A stretch of 64,000 bases of DNA from Imperialibacter roseus (GCF_032999765.1 NZ_CP136051.1:2642417-2706416), one strand, 5' to 3'; numbered from the stretch's first letter, positions 25,301-34,447 are shown. Translations and numbers: made by a program. The notes: generated from the letters alone by a model not told the origin.

Positions 25301-27846
25301 TCTTGGAGGGCAATTGGGTCCATGGCTTCAGAAAAAGTGACAGTTGCTACAATTGGACTGGTGGCAGTGGCCGCTGACTGAGTACTGATTTCAACAGTAG
25401 GCTGTGTGATGTCATAGGTCATTTCGAACACGTCGGAACCTAAGGCATTTGTATTGCCGGCAATGTCTTCTACGGCATCCGCCAGAAGTTGAATTGTAAC
25501 CAACCCCTCATTTACCGGAGTAATGTTGAGGGTGAATGTGATATTGTCTTCACTCGAAGGCGTTCCTTCTATTGTACCATTGCCAACCGTAAAATCATCT
25601 GCAGCCAGCTCTCTTATTTTCTCATCAAAAACAATTTCAATGGCTATTGGAGCAGTGTTGGTCGTACTTTGGCCTGTTGTTGAAATAGAGCTAACCGACG
25701 GGCCAGTGATATCATAGGAGATAATCACGCTGCCTTCCTGGTTCGGATTTCCCGCCTGGTCGAATGCTGCTCCAGCCGGAATGGTAATGGTGATCTCCTG
25801 ATCGATGCTCTCGTTTTGAAGAGGCACCGCCAGCATATAAAAGTTTACTCCTGACTCCTGCACTTCAGAAAGACCGGTGGTGCCTACGTTTCCGTCAATC
25901 GTTATCTCCCCCAGGGTAAGGCCTGTGGCTTCTTCGGTGAAAAAAATATTGACGATAAGAGGTGAAATATTCACAGGATCAGTGAATGGTGCCAGTCCGT
26001 CGAGGTTGGCATTATCAAAAAATATTTGCGGACCTGTAAGATCAATTGTGAGCAGAGCTGTTGCTTCGTCACTCTCATTCAAACCATCTGTTGCAATAGC
26101 GCTGGCAGTATACTCAGCTTCAGCCAAACTGGAAAGTGCATTATCAGCCAAAGTCCAGGTACCATCGCCATGGTTGGTTGCTTCATTGGTCTCGTCACCT
26201 ACCGTTACCATAATGGTTGCCGTATTGTCGTCAATGGTACCGGTTAAGGCCGGTGTCTGGTCATTGGTCACCAGGGCGTCAATAGTCACCGAAGGCGCTG
26301 TTCCGTCATACACGATACTGAACTCTTCAGCAGCAGTGTTTGCGTTGCTCCCCAGGTCCTGCGCAACAGCGGCAGCAATGTTCACAGTTACGGTTCCATC
26401 AGCTGTTGGAGTGATATCCGCCGTAAATGTGGTATTGTCTGAAGTAGCAAAATTGCCTGCTGCTCCGTTCGCCACAGCAATATCTCCAATGACAAAGCCG
26501 GTTACTTCCTCGCTGAATGTTATTGTGATTGCAAAAGGGCTGTTATTCGTAATTTCACCTTCGTTAGAAGTAATCGCCACCGTTGGCGCTGATAGATCAG
26601 CCAATGCCTGCTCAAAGACCTTTACCTGACCAGCATTCACACCACCTGCTACATTATTGGGTGCTCCCACCGCTACGAAGGCACCGTCGGCTGAAATGCT
26701 GACTGCCGTTCCGGCACCGTCACCGGCGGCATCACCTGTCAGGTCCACATCCACTTTTTCCCAGGTTGCCCCGGTATAAGCGTACACTTCTGCACGCCCC
26801 CCTTCGCTGCCAGTTACGTTTGCACTCGCACCAATTGCAATATGAGAGCCGTCGCCCGAGAGGCTGATCGAACTACCAAAGCCGTCCGTGTCGTTGGCTG
26901 AATTGATCACCCCAATGGATGACCAGCTTGTGCTGAAATCGAATAGCTCCACATAAGAGGTACCACCAAAAAACTTGGTGACACCTACTGCCAGGCGGGT
27001 ACCGTCATCAGACAGGCTCACCTCGTCCCCAAAACTATCATACTCAGCGACTCCGTTCAACGTACCGGTGTTACTGTAATTCGTTGTGTTCCAGCTATAA
27101 CTTGTTACCTGCCCAACGATCAGCTCACCTCCCGAGCCGTTTTTCGATGGCGCACCTACTGCCAGCACGCTACCGTCAAGGTTAAGGCTAACGGCCGTTC
27201 CAAACCCTTCAAAGTCGGTGGCTCCATTCAAATCTTCCCTGCTGCTTAGAGAGGAACCATTCCAGTCATAAACTCTTACCCGCCCTCTTGAATCTCCTCC
27301 TGCGGCACTGATGGGGGCGCCCACCGCAATCACAGAACCATCTCCTGAAATACTTATTGCATAGCCAAAATTATCTCCCGCAGCCTCAGCTTCAACTGTC
27401 GTTTCGAGCGACCAGTCGCTTAGAAGTCCATCCCAGGAGTATATTTTCATCTGACCGGAATTGGAAAATTCTCCAAAAGTGGAGGCGCTGTGCGGAGCAC
27501 CAATCGCCAACAAGGTACCGTCATCGCTAAGGCTCACGCTTGCTCCAAACGACGCCCCATCCTCGGTGCCGTTGATCGTAGACCCCATTTGTATCCACGA
27601 ACCACTTTGCATTGCATAAACCTTCACCAGACCCCGTGTAGAGAAAGAACTCCCCCCTGCATCAGCACTTGGCGCTCCCACCGCAACAATGGTTCCATCG
27701 GCTGATATGCTCAGCATGGCACCCAGACCATCTCCATCTGCACTGCCTACAATATCGCCGCCCAGTTGCGACCAGGCAGTTTGAGCAGATACGGTGTGAA
27801 GGTTTACAAGGAAAAAACAAACGGCAACAATTCTAACTAACTTCAT
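22060..27846 (-). CDS. Giant secreted protein: 7-repeat propeller, Ig-like repeats, GLUG region, type IX sorting signal
   Basis: A 1928-residue protein with signal peptide MKLVRIVAVCFFLVNLHTVSAQ (ATG 27846). Residues about 25-410 hold seven FG-GAP-like repeats, each with GxxxSLSxDGxxLAVGAP, which fits a seven-bladed integrin-alpha-like propeller. About nine Ig-like domains follow (each starting like PTVTISS and containing FSEAVTGF and DxAGN), of the Big type seen in adhesins. Next is a GLUG-like region (VGGLVGSAEGLS), then two carboxypeptidase-regulatory/CNA-B-like domains (GKVLDENGNPF; GRVLEGNPLEGVTVMLI). The C-terminus (LSIYPNPAQDHINI to RRIVKSN) is a type A Por sorting domain for type IX secretion. 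It is likely a surface adhesin. The last 83 codons lie within the duplicated IS target, so the protein remains full length. Confidence 0.9.
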   Translation of the reverse strand: MKLVRIVAVCFFLVNLHTVSAQTAWSQLGGDIVGSADGDGLGAMLSISADGTIVAVGAPSADAGGSSFSTRGLVKVYAMQSGSWIQMGSTINGTEDGASFGASVSLSDDGTLLAIGAPHSASTFGEFSNSGQMKIYSWDGLLSDWSLETTVEAEAAGDNFGYAISISGDGSVIAVGAPISAAGGDSRGRVRVYDWNGSSLSSREDLNGATDFEGFGTAVSLNLDGSVLAVGAPSKNGSGGELIVGQVTSYSWNTTNYSNTGTLNGVAEYDSFGDEVSLSDDGTRLAVGVTKFFGGTSYVELFDFSTSWSSIGVINSANDTDGFGSSISLSGDGSHIAIGASANVTGSEGGRAEVYAYTGATWEKVDVDLTGDAAGDGAGTAVSISADGAFVAVGAPNNVAGGVNAGQVKVFEQALADLSAPTVAITSNEGEITNNSPFAITITFSEEVTGFVIGDIAVANGAAGNFATSDNTTFTADITPTADGTVTVNIAAAVAQDLGSNANTAAEEFSIVYDGTAPSVTIDALVTNDQTPALTGTIDDNTATIMVTVGDETNEATNHGDGTWTLADNALSSLAEAEYTASAIATDGLNESDEATALLTIDLTGPQIFFDNANLDGLAPFTDPVNISPLIVNIFFTEEATGLTLGEITIDGNVGTTGLSEVQESGVNFYMLAVPLQNESIDQEITITIPAGAAFDQAGNPNQEGSVIISYDITGPSVSSISTTGQSTTNTAPIAIEIVFDEKIRELAADDFTVGNGTIEGTPSSEDNITFTLNITPVNEGLVTIQLLADAVEDIAGNTNALGSDVFEMTYDITQPTVEISTQSAATATSPIVATVTFSEAMDPIALQDFTITGGTASGINTTGVGVYSLEVTPNPPAEGSTSTAGVEMTIALAAGKVQDAAGNTNTASNTLAVTFDDQLPVFNLFNNASQPLTAVSGNFTANFIITESASLFDINDITVTNGTKSNFRSESIFGSTRYRVDIALTGSEGVTITIPAGAVADAAGNENAETTFSIAVDNVGPTVTISSSASSPTKMNPIPVTFTFSEAVTGFAMDDIAANNFTVTAQPSTEDNITFSTTIAPAANGELTIALKDASVTDVAGNPLTNTGAFAITYDNVAPTLTIDGPNAVNTTDPFTLTLNFNEPISGLTADNFTIAGAAPGTITASSTSIYTVLLTPQEAGTISVTVKGFADLAGNANVDGVAKSILFDNTRPTVIISGTPAAPVNSKNPIKFTFTFNEVVSGFTVEDISVSNAEASNFTGSNAEYTADITPTTPGTVTLSLAENVAVDAAGNGNQGASASFVFNQKYSGGSGTEADPYLIATESDLRKISSNTEDVRAHFRQTADILMSNASYNPISSFYGVYDGQGFEIQGLTNIVPEIQRGTLYGDIGLVGLFIYTNGAILKNISLTAINIQAYQGVNVYSGAGLSVEATNTRIENCFVTGNIKGPANVGGLVGSAEGLSVIANSFTDIEVFTGPIPTLSVGGLIHSANDAGGGRAPLITDSYSLGNYSAPDGTIFGIGGLVVELLDGSKINNSFYAGIISSTSGPLGGLLKSGTSTADPSLEITVAEVNNSFWDKEWSGLETSALGGSGLTTSQMKTLATYTVAGWDFTNTWEYVWNSYPRLKWQKERHNKPFKISGKVLDENGNPFTNGTVNAFSFDGPKSVSVTPDASGNYSLALETGEYFLSVFPNDFNKYYRTYLGNTNRLDKSRVVFYDNIHTIQMVPNSPDVKLNGNGRVSGRVVQSTNGGRIVQGRVLEGNPLEGVTVMLIRVLDQEVMTSVQTDANGDFEITGIPAGSYQLVLGVDGVDLNLEGSTFTMDEAGTPIVISAAVGENGITFAIEKVLGVEDEIALSIYPNPAQDHINIAGMGQMTVRLLSLSGDVVSNTAFIDQITIDLGSLPQAMYLLEITNNSQQRTVRRIVKSN

Positions 27847-28099
27847 ATACAAGTACATTAATCCCAAAATGAATCAGTCACCAATTACTATCGCTTCCAT
27901 GAAGCGTTCAAATATGTGTGGTGAACAACCAAAATTTGTATGAGTTTGACGAGCCAGAATCAGTAACGCCGACAATTCACCGTAGCAACACCAAAAAATG
28001 AACCCACAAAAAAATGGAAGCAAGTCCTAAGAAGATTAAGACATTTTGCCTCGAATTGGGGATATTTATGCCGTGGTAAGAAGACTGTGATTTATTGGA

Positions 28100-31000
28100 A
28101 TGAACCTATTCACAAAGCTGGTTTTTTTTGGAATTATTTGTGGTTGCTGGACTTTTGCAAATGCCCAGGATTATTCCATTAACAAGGTGATCTTGAGCGT
28201 TGAGGGCGGTCTTCTGGATAGAAATATGCAGGATACCTATGTGGATAGCAGGGGGTTTACCTGGTTCGGCATGACCACCGGCCTTACTCGTTATGACGGC
28301 CACAACATGGCATCATTCACGATGGAAGAAGGCCATTTGCTTTACAGCAGTGTAGGAGAAATAAACGAAGACGTTCATGGGAACTTGTGGCTGCTACACT
28401 CCGTCCCCCCAAATCACAAGGTCATCAGCCTCGGCATTTTCAATCCCTTTACCAATAAGAGCATTCCCCTCAGTGAATACTTGCAACGACCGCTTCCCTT
28501 CCAAATTGAAGAGCTGGCGTGGGTGTCAAGTGGTACGGAAGCAGGAGACATACTCCTTTTCACTGCTGATAATGCTGTTTTTCTTTACGATGGTGATTCA
28601 TTGCACAGTGCGCCCATTAGCGTGCTTGACCATGGAATATCGAACGGATATGTCCGTAATGAGCACATATGGGTCTTTGGCCAATCGACCCTGACCAAAA
28701 TCAATCGGACAGGAGAAGTAGTAAAGGAACTGCCAAGAGTTGGTGCTGACAATCGGTTTTGGGTCGGGATTGATTCGGACGGTCAATTAATATCAGCCAA
28801 AAACAAGACCGACTCACTGGAATCTTATCTGGTATATCGTGATGAGCAGCCCATCGATTTTTTACCCAACGGGGATTACTTCAACTATAGGGTATTTGGA
28901 GTGGACGTTTATAACCGTCGCATTTGGACGGAGCAAAAATCATCGCAAATGATTTGTGTTTACACCTTTGACGGCCAACTTCTTGCCACGAAACAACAAG
29001 ACGGAGAAATTGTAGATCCTTATTTTCCGTCACCGTGGATGGATCGTCTTGGAAATTACTGGATGAAGCAGAGCGGCAATATTTTCCGTTTTACACTTAT
29101 AGAATCAAATATAAAGACCTTCCTGACTGATACAGAGAGTTACGGAACCCAGGGATATAACGCACGTGGTATGAAAGTTATCAGGGACACACTCTACGTA
29201 AATGGATTAGGACACACTTATGCAATTGATCTGGAAACAGGAAATAAAACTCCTATCATATCGGGCACACCATATTACTACAAGGCGCCAGAAACGGAAG
29301 AAACTGACCTTATTAACGAAGTAAAACGACACGCATTTTGGCTGGATCAGGACGAGAAGCTTTGGTTTACTGATGAGGGGCATCGGGTGTCGTGGTTTAA
29401 ACCAAGCCATAGAAACACCAAAGACTACTACTATACTTCAGAGACTAATTTACGTGCAGAATACCCAAGACTTCACTGGAGCATTTTCAGAGACAGGCAT
29501 GGGAAACTGTGGGTAGGCCATGCTCAGGGTATTTCATTTTTGAATTCGCAGGACAGCCTTCAAGTTTTCAACGACTACAATCAATTTTCTCTCCTTGAAA
29601 AGTCCACTGTGTATCATTTTCATGAACGGGGCGATAGCTTATGGTTGGCTACGAGCACCGGCCTGTATCTCCTTGATTCGCAAAAAGGAGTAATAGACCG
29701 ATATCATCGTGAAGGGCCTGAGGGGCGTATTATCCCCCACGACCATATTGCTCATATCAATGAATTTGAGCCTGGTGTGCTTTGGCTCGCTTCCAAGGGT
29801 GGCGGGATTATTCGCCTGGATATCAGTAATGGCAGCTACAAGCAGTATACCACTAAAGATGGTCTAACGCACAATGAGACTTATGCCATTTACCGGGATG
29901 ATTATGGATACCTCTGGGTAAGTAGCGCAAGGGGTATCATGCAAATTAATGAGCAAAATTTCAGCATCAACAGTTACTTCGAATCGGATGGGCTTGCACA
30001 CGATGAATGTAATACAATATCACATTACCAGTCAGAAGATGGGCGGCTATTTTTTGGAGGCATTAATGGTGTGAATATGTTGAATCCCAAGGATTTTCTC
30101 ATCGACGCTACACCTTCCAAATTATATGTTACATCATTCAGCAAACAGTCAAAATCGGATGGGTCCTTTATTGAAGCAGTCGAAGATTTCATAAATGATG
30201 AAAATACCATCCATGTGTATCCGTCCGATCTGGCGTTTCAATTAGGTTATTCAATCATTGACTATAAAAGTGAAAAAATCCAATATGCCTACAAAATTGA
30301 AAATTTCGATCAACAATGGACATATACTGATAAACCCGAGATTAGTATCAGGTCTCTCCCCTATGGAAAATACACGCTCGTGCTGACTGGCCGTGGTACT
30401 GCTCACCGAACTGCCGAGGAACTGAGAATTCCGATCATAATATACAAGCCGTTTTATCAGGAGACTTGGTTCCTTGTCGTCGTATTGATGCTCGGGGCAA
30501 TGGCCGTTGGATTTTTTATCCGTATACGGGAACACAACTTGCAACAAAGTAAAAAGCTGCTCGAAAACCTTGTAGAAGAAAGAACACAACAGTTAAAACA
30601 TGAAAAAACTGAGGTGCTCAAACAACTGCATGAAAAAGAATTGCTGCGGCAGGAGGTACACCACAGGGTAAAGAATAACCTTACCTTTTTGAAGAGCATG
30701 TTGTATCTTCAGTCAAAATCAACCAACAGCGGGGAGGTGAAAATTATCCTCGACGAGTGTCAGGCAAGGATTGAAACCATGGCCCTCGTACACCAAAACC
30801 TGTACGATGTTGATAACGTGACTGAGGTGGATTTTAAATCGTTTATGCGTGAACTCTTCGTAGAATTGCAAAAGCTGTTTGATCTGGGCGACTCAGTTGA
30901 AATGGACATAGAATCTGAAGACATCAAGCTGGACATGAAGTTGTCGGTTTTCCTGGGCCTGATTCTAAATGAGTTGATTACAAATTCATTCAAGTACGCA

Positions 31001-31219
31001 TTTGCCAACGCAACTACCGGCAAAATCAGCCTCAAAATCAACCAAAAAGAGAACAGCATTGACGTTGCATATGGCGACAGCGGAAGCGGCCTTCAAGACG
31101 GCTTCGATACGAAGACTTCGCAAGGGTTCGGCTTCCGAATCATCAATATTTTGGTGAACCAGATAGACGCCACGATGACCTATAAGGCAAAAACGTTTCT
31201 ATTAACTATTCCAAAATGA
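28100..31219 (+). CDS. Propeller-sensor histidine kinase (HisKA_2 type)
   Basis: A 1039-residue sensor with signal peptide (FFGIICGCWTFANAQ). Residues about 25-700 are two-component-regulator-propeller repeats (for example DSRGFTWFGMTTGLTRYDG, RDDYGYLWVSSARGIM), followed by a Y_Y_Y domain (YAYKIENFDQQWTYT). One membrane helix (WFLVVVLMLGAMAVGFFI, about 793-811) and a coiled coil lead to the kinase. The phospho-acceptor block is EVHHRVKNN with His854/His855, a HisKA_2 signature, followed by an ATPase with LNELITNSFKYAF (N-box) and GDSGSGL. Periplasmic propellers of this kind sense glycans or other ligands in related systems, but there is no fused DNA-binding domain, so this is not a classic hybrid HTCS. 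It overlaps the response-regulator gene by 4 bp. Confidence 0.92.
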   Translation: MNLFTKLVFFGIICGCWTFANAQDYSINKVILSVEGGLLDRNMQDTYVDSRGFTWFGMTTGLTRYDGHNMASFTMEEGHLLYSSVGEINEDVHGNLWLLHSVPPNHKVISLGIFNPFTNKSIPLSEYLQRPLPFQIEELAWVSSGTEAGDILLFTADNAVFLYDGDSLHSAPISVLDHGISNGYVRNEHIWVFGQSTLTKINRTGEVVKELPRVGADNRFWVGIDSDGQLISAKNKTDSLESYLVYRDEQPIDFLPNGDYFNYRVFGVDVYNRRIWTEQKSSQMICVYTFDGQLLATKQQDGEIVDPYFPSPWMDRLGNYWMKQSGNIFRFTLIESNIKTFLTDTESYGTQGYNARGMKVIRDTLYVNGLGHTYAIDLETGNKTPIISGTPYYYKAPETEETDLINEVKRHAFWLDQDEKLWFTDEGHRVSWFKPSHRNTKDYYYTSETNLRAEYPRLHWSIFRDRHGKLWVGHAQGISFLNSQDSLQVFNDYNQFSLLEKSTVYHFHERGDSLWLATSTGLYLLDSQKGVIDRYHREGPEGRIIPHDHIAHINEFEPGVLWLASKGGGIIRLDISNGSYKQYTTKDGLTHNETYAIYRDDYGYLWVSSARGIMQINEQNFSINSYFESDGLAHDECNTISHYQSEDGRLFFGGINGVNMLNPKDFLIDATPSKLYVTSFSKQSKSDGSFIEAVEDFINDENTIHVYPSDLAFQLGYSIIDYKSEKIQYAYKIENFDQQWTYTDKPEISIRSLPYGKYTLVLTGRGTAHRTAEELRIPIIIYKPFYQETWFLVVVLMLGAMAVGFFIRIREHNLQQSKKLLENLVEERTQQLKHEKTEVLKQLHEKELLRQEVHHRVKNNLTFLKSMLYLQSKSTNSGEVKIILDECQARIETMALVHQNLYDVDNVTEVDFKSFMRELFVELQKLFDLGDSVEMDIESEDIKLDMKLSVFLGLILNELITNSFKYAFANATTGKISLKINQKENSIDVAYGDSGSGLQDGFDTKTSQGFGFRIINILVNQIDATMTYKAKTFLLTIPK

Positions 31220-31914
31220 GCTCCCAGTTTCATATTTTAATCGTAGAAGACAATTTGATGATTGCCGAAATGGCAAAGCAAATGCTTCTGGAGTTGGGAT
31301 ACTCTGTGGTAGGCGTTGCCAAAAATTACGCAGAAACCAATAGATACCTGGAGCAATCACGACCAATCGACGTAGCTATTCTGGACATCAATCTCAGCGA
31401 CGAAAAAAGCGGAATTGATGTAGGTGTGCTACTTAGAGACAAGTACAAAATTCCATTTGTTTACTTAACTTCTTATACCGACCCGCAAACAATTAAGGCA
31501 GCAGTTAGCACCGCTCCGTCAGCCTATCTGATCAAGCCTTTTTCAAAAAGCGATCTCTTCGCTTCTATCGAAATTATAAGGAGCAAAAGAATTGAAGACA
31601 GTAGAGTCATTCTCGTTCGCAACCTAAATGAAAGTGTAAAAGTCGAGGCCAGCGATATCCTTTACGTTGAATCGGATAACAACTATATAGATATACATAC
31701 CACGTTAAAAAAATATACTCACAGGCAGTCGCTGGAGGGGTTTCTGGAAGAAATTCAATCTGCTAACTTTGTCCGAGTTCACCGATCTTTTGTTGTCAAC
31801 CTGGCAAAAGTTGAAGCAGTTAATGGCAGATACGTAGTGGTGAACAGCGAGAAAATTGCATTGTCAAGAACCTATAAAAACGAGTTAATAGAGTTGTTTT
31901 CAAAAAAAATGTAA
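31216..31914 (+). CDS. LytTR-type response regulator
   Basis: A 232-residue regulator whose ATG overlaps the kinase stop (ATGA). The receiver domain spans about 1-120: acidic pair E11-D12, phospho-acceptor D57 in AILDINLS, Thr in VYLTSYTD and K107 in YLIKPF. The C-terminal LytTR DNA-binding domain has ILYVESDNNYIDIHT, FVRVHRSFVVNL and IALSRTYKNEL. It is the partner of the adjacent kinase. LytTR proteins bind pairs of direct repeats; no such pair was identified by eye near likely target genes. Confidence 0.93.
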   Translation: MSSQFHILIVEDNLMIAEMAKQMLLELGYSVVGVAKNYAETNRYLEQSRPIDVAILDINLSDEKSGIDVGVLLRDKYKIPFVYLTSYTDPQTIKAAVSTAPSAYLIKPFSKSDLFASIEIIRSKRIEDSRVILVRNLNESVKVEASDILYVESDNNYIDIHTTLKKYTHRQSLEGFLEEIQSANFVRVHRSFVVNLAKVEAVNGRYVVVNSEKIALSRTYKNELIELFSKKM

Positions 31915-31946
31915 TCACTGCAAATGGTCACAACTGGCTGACTTAA

Positions 31947-32621
31947 ATGGGCTCTACACCTTTCCAAAACAATCACTTCCTCGACTTCCATACCCACAGT
32001 ATGAGGCAAGCAGATCGTGCTGATGTGATGGAAATTGTTTCTCTTCATCTGGGCCAAAGTAAGCCACACCAATACTTCACAGTGGGTCTGCACCCCTGGT
32101 GGACAGCGCAGCCGGCGACTCCCGAACAAAGAACGGAGTTGGAAGGGCTGCTGGCCGATAGCTACTGCCTTGCCATGGGCGAAATGGGACTGGATAATCT
32201 TAAAGGCCCCGCAATAGAAGTTCAAATGGACATCCTCAGAAGCCAGTTGAAGGTCGCTGATGAAATGAAGAAACCCGTCATTATCCATTGCGTTAGGGCC
32301 TTTGGTCAGCTCAGTGAAATCAAGAAAGAGTTTCCTGGTATTGAGAAATGGTGTGTGCATGGCTATGGCCGTCATGCTACACTGGCAAAGCAGCTAATCG
32401 ATCAGGGGTTTTACCTCTCGCTCATGCCGGGCCTCCCTCCTGCTAAATACATGGACCTGTTTGAGTCTTTACCTATCGATCACCTATTTTTGGAAACGGA
32501 TAGTATGCCTGGTATCAGCATTATTGATGTGTATGGAACTGTGGCTGGATTGATTGAAATAGAGATGTCTGAACTTCAGCGACAGATGAACAGCAACGCT
32601 AGAACTTTTTTCGGAATATGA
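31947..32621 (+). CDS. TatD-family metal-dependent hydrolase
   Basis: A 224-residue TIM-barrel metallohydrolase, somewhat shorter than the usual 255-265 residues of TatD. Metal ligands are visible: DFHTHS (residues about 12-17, the HxH), the Glu of AMGEMGLD, the His of PVIIHCVRAF, the His of CVHGYGR and the Asp of FLETDSMPG. GLHPWW is the usual conserved HP pair. TatD proteins act as 3'-5' DNases or related phosphodiesterases; the specific role is unknown. It overlaps the tcdA gene by 4 bp, so both are read from one mRNA, and it begins 32 bp after the response regulator. Confidence 0.88.
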   Translation: MGSTPFQNNHFLDFHTHSMRQADRADVMEIVSLHLGQSKPHQYFTVGLHPWWTAQPATPEQRTELEGLLADSYCLAMGEMGLDNLKGPAIEVQMDILRSQLKVADEMKKPVIIHCVRAFGQLSEIKKEFPGIEKWCVHGYGRHATLAKQLIDQGFYLSLMPGLPPAKYMDLFESLPIDHLFLETDSMPGISIIDVYGTVAGLIEIEMSELQRQMNSNARTFFGI

Positions 32622-33334
32622 GTGATTGGTTAGAAAGAACCGAGCTATTGATTGGTAAAGAAGCTTTAGACAAACTAAAGAATGCCCACGTGCTCGTTGT
32701 TGGATTGGGTGGCGTGGGCAGCTATGCGGCAGAAACACTGGTACGGGCTGGCTTGGGCAACATTACCATCATTGATGGCGACGATGTAGACCCTACCAAT
32801 AAAAACAGGCAGCTCCAGGCACTGAACTCCACTGTCGGCAAACAGAAAGCTTACGTACTTAGGGATCGTTTTCTGGATATTAATCCTGACCTGCAGGTTC
32901 AGGTAGTCGACAACTTCATGGAGCCTGACTTGATGCATTCCTTTCTGCTGGATAATCATTTCGACTTTGCCATGGACTGTATCGACAGCATCGTTCCCAA
33001 GATGTCGATGATATTGACATTGAAACGGATGAAGCTCAAATTCATTTCGTCGATGGGTGCCGGCGGCAAGCTGGATCCATCCAAAATACGACTCGCTGAT
33101 ATCAGCAAAACCCGGGAGTGCAAGTTTGCGCAGCAAGTGAGAAAGAACCTGAAAGGAAAAGGCGTAACCAAAGGGGTGTTATGTGTCTATTCTGAAGAGG
33201 TACAGCCCGCACATTCCCTAAAGCTTACTGATGGTACAAAATACAAGAAGTCGTTTTATGGAACCATTTCCTATATGCCAGCCATGTTTGGCATGACCAT
33301 GGCCGCTGAGGTGATTAAAAGGCTGACGGTTTAG
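32618..33334 (+). CDS. tcdA: tRNA threonylcarbamoyladenosine dehydratase (TcdA/CsdL), ThiF family
   Basis: A 238-residue E1-like enzyme that cyclises t6A37 in tRNA to ct6A using ATP. The nucleotide-binding loop VVGLGGVGSYAAE lies at about residues 27-39, then IIDGDDVDPTNKNRQ holds the Asp and Arg of the adenylation site, and DFAMDCIDSI contains the Asp of the second motif. The region KTRECKFAQQVRKNLK and GVLCVYSEE match TcdA rather than MoeB/ThiF, and the zinc CxxC pairs of MoeB are absent. The length is in the normal range (about 240-270). Confidence 0.9.
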   Translation: MSDWLERTELLIGKEALDKLKNAHVLVVGLGGVGSYAAETLVRAGLGNITIIDGDDVDPTNKNRQLQALNSTVGKQKAYVLRDRFLDINPDLQVQVVDNFMEPDLMHSFLLDNHFDFAMDCIDSIVPKMSMILTLKRMKLKFISSMGAGGKLDPSKIRLADISKTRECKFAQQVRKNLKGKGVTKGVLCVYSEEVQPAHSLKLTDGTKYKKSFYGTISYMPAMFGMTMAAEVIKRLTV

Positions 33335-33337
33335 GAG

Positions 33338-33383
33338 AGTAAAGAGGTCGCTCTATGCTTGCGGACAGAGCGACCTCTTTACT
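33338..33383. terminator. Long perfect hairpin after tcdA, terminator-like
   Basis: A 17-bp perfect stem (left arm 33338-33354, right arm 33367-33383, 12-base loop) starts four bases after the tcdA stop. There is no clean T-run after it, so it may act as an mRNA 3' end stabiliser or a terminator of lower efficiency. Confidence 0.6.
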
Positions 33384-33451
33384 TCATGGCGGCAATCCTC
33401 ACAACTTTCCCCGATCTTCGTACCTTAGCGACCTAAGCAGAACCATTAGAA

Positions 33452-34444
33452 ATGAAGGTATTATTCATCGGCGGCACCGGAAACATCAGCACAGCCACCA
33501 GCAGGTTGGCAGTAGCAAGAGGCATAGATTTGTACTTACTCAACCGGGGAAAAAGCACTCTGAAAGTACCAGGAGCCAAGTCTATTGTAGGTGACATCAA
33601 TGCGCCTGAACAGTTGGAGTCAGTACTGGCTGGTCATCGCTGGGATGTGGTAGTCAACTGGATTGCCTTCACCAAAGAGGAAATAGAGCGAGACATCAAG
33701 CTGTTCGCCGGTAAAACCAAACAGTATATTTTCATCAGCTCCGCCTCGGCCTACCAGAAACCAGCCACTCACTATCTGATCACGGAATCCACTCCCCTTT
33801 TCAATCCTTTCTGGCAGTACTCTAGGGACAAAATTGCCTGCGAAGATGCGCTGATGTCGGCCTACAGAAACGACGGATTCCCTGTGACTATTGTTCGCCC
33901 TTCGCACACTTACGACACAGTGATACCAGCGGCCCTTGGCGGCTGGACGGAATACAATATTGTGGATCGCTTGCGCAAAGGAAAGAAAATCATAGTGCAT
34001 GGCGACGGCACCTCCCTGTGGACGCTGACCCATTCCGACGACTTTGCTATTGGGTTCGTAGGTCTGCTGGGCCACCCAAAAGCGATTGGGCATGCGTTTC
34101 ACATCACCTCGGACGACGTGCTGAGCTGGAATCAGGTCTACGAGGGACTGGCAGATGCGGTAGGCGTTGCGCCGAACATTGTCCACATCCCTTCCGATTT
34201 TATCTGCCAGCATTGGCCAGACCAAACCGGCAACCTGTTGGGTGACAAGGCGCATAGTGCCGTGTTTGACAATACGAAGATCAAAACCTTTGTGCCGGAG
34301 TTCAAGGCTACTATTCCTTTCCATCAGGGCATCCGCCGGACTTTGGGCTGGCTGGAGGCAGGTCCTTCCAGGCAGGTGATCAACCCCGAGACTGAAAAAG
34401 AACTTGACAAAATTGTCGAAAAATACCAACAGCATGGGCAATAG
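33452..34444 (+). CDS. NAD-dependent epimerase/dehydratase family protein (SDR)
   Basis: A 330-residue extended short-chain dehydrogenase-like protein. The N-terminal FIGGTGNISTA is a variant of the GxxGxxG dinucleotide motif, with Asn-Ile in place of the common Phe-Ile/Leu. FISSASAYQKPA is the strand with the catalytic Ser and YSRDK is the YxxxK pair. The C-terminal half (SDDVLSWNQVYEGLADAVG) resembles mRNA-binding/CSP41-like and nucleotide-sugar epimerase-like members. The substrate is not known. ATG 33452 follows an untranslated stretch of 68 bp behind the tcdA hairpin. Confidence 0.82.
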   Translation: MKVLFIGGTGNISTATSRLAVARGIDLYLLNRGKSTLKVPGAKSIVGDINAPEQLESVLAGHRWDVVVNWIAFTKEEIERDIKLFAGKTKQYIFISSASAYQKPATHYLITESTPLFNPFWQYSRDKIACEDALMSAYRNDGFPVTIVRPSHTYDTVIPAALGGWTEYNIVDRLRKGKKIIVHGDGTSLWTLTHSDDFAIGFVGLLGHPKAIGHAFHITSDDVLSWNQVYEGLADAVGVAPNIVHIPSDFICQHWPDQTGNLLGDKAHSAVFDNTKIKTFVPEFKATIPFHQGIRRTLGWLEAGPSRQVINPETEKELDKIVEKYQQHGQ

Positions 34445-34447
34445 GTG

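Noticed and set aside
25877-26629. 250-codon plus-strand frame rich in Val and Ser
   Set aside because: Mirror of the Ig-like repeats on the minus strand; the low-complexity composition comes from the repeated codons of the real gene.
28100-31219. Classic hybrid two-component (HTCS) PUL regulator
   Set aside because: The propeller and Y_Y_Y parts fit, but there is no receiver or AraC-type DNA-binding domain in the same protein; output is by the separate LytTR gene.
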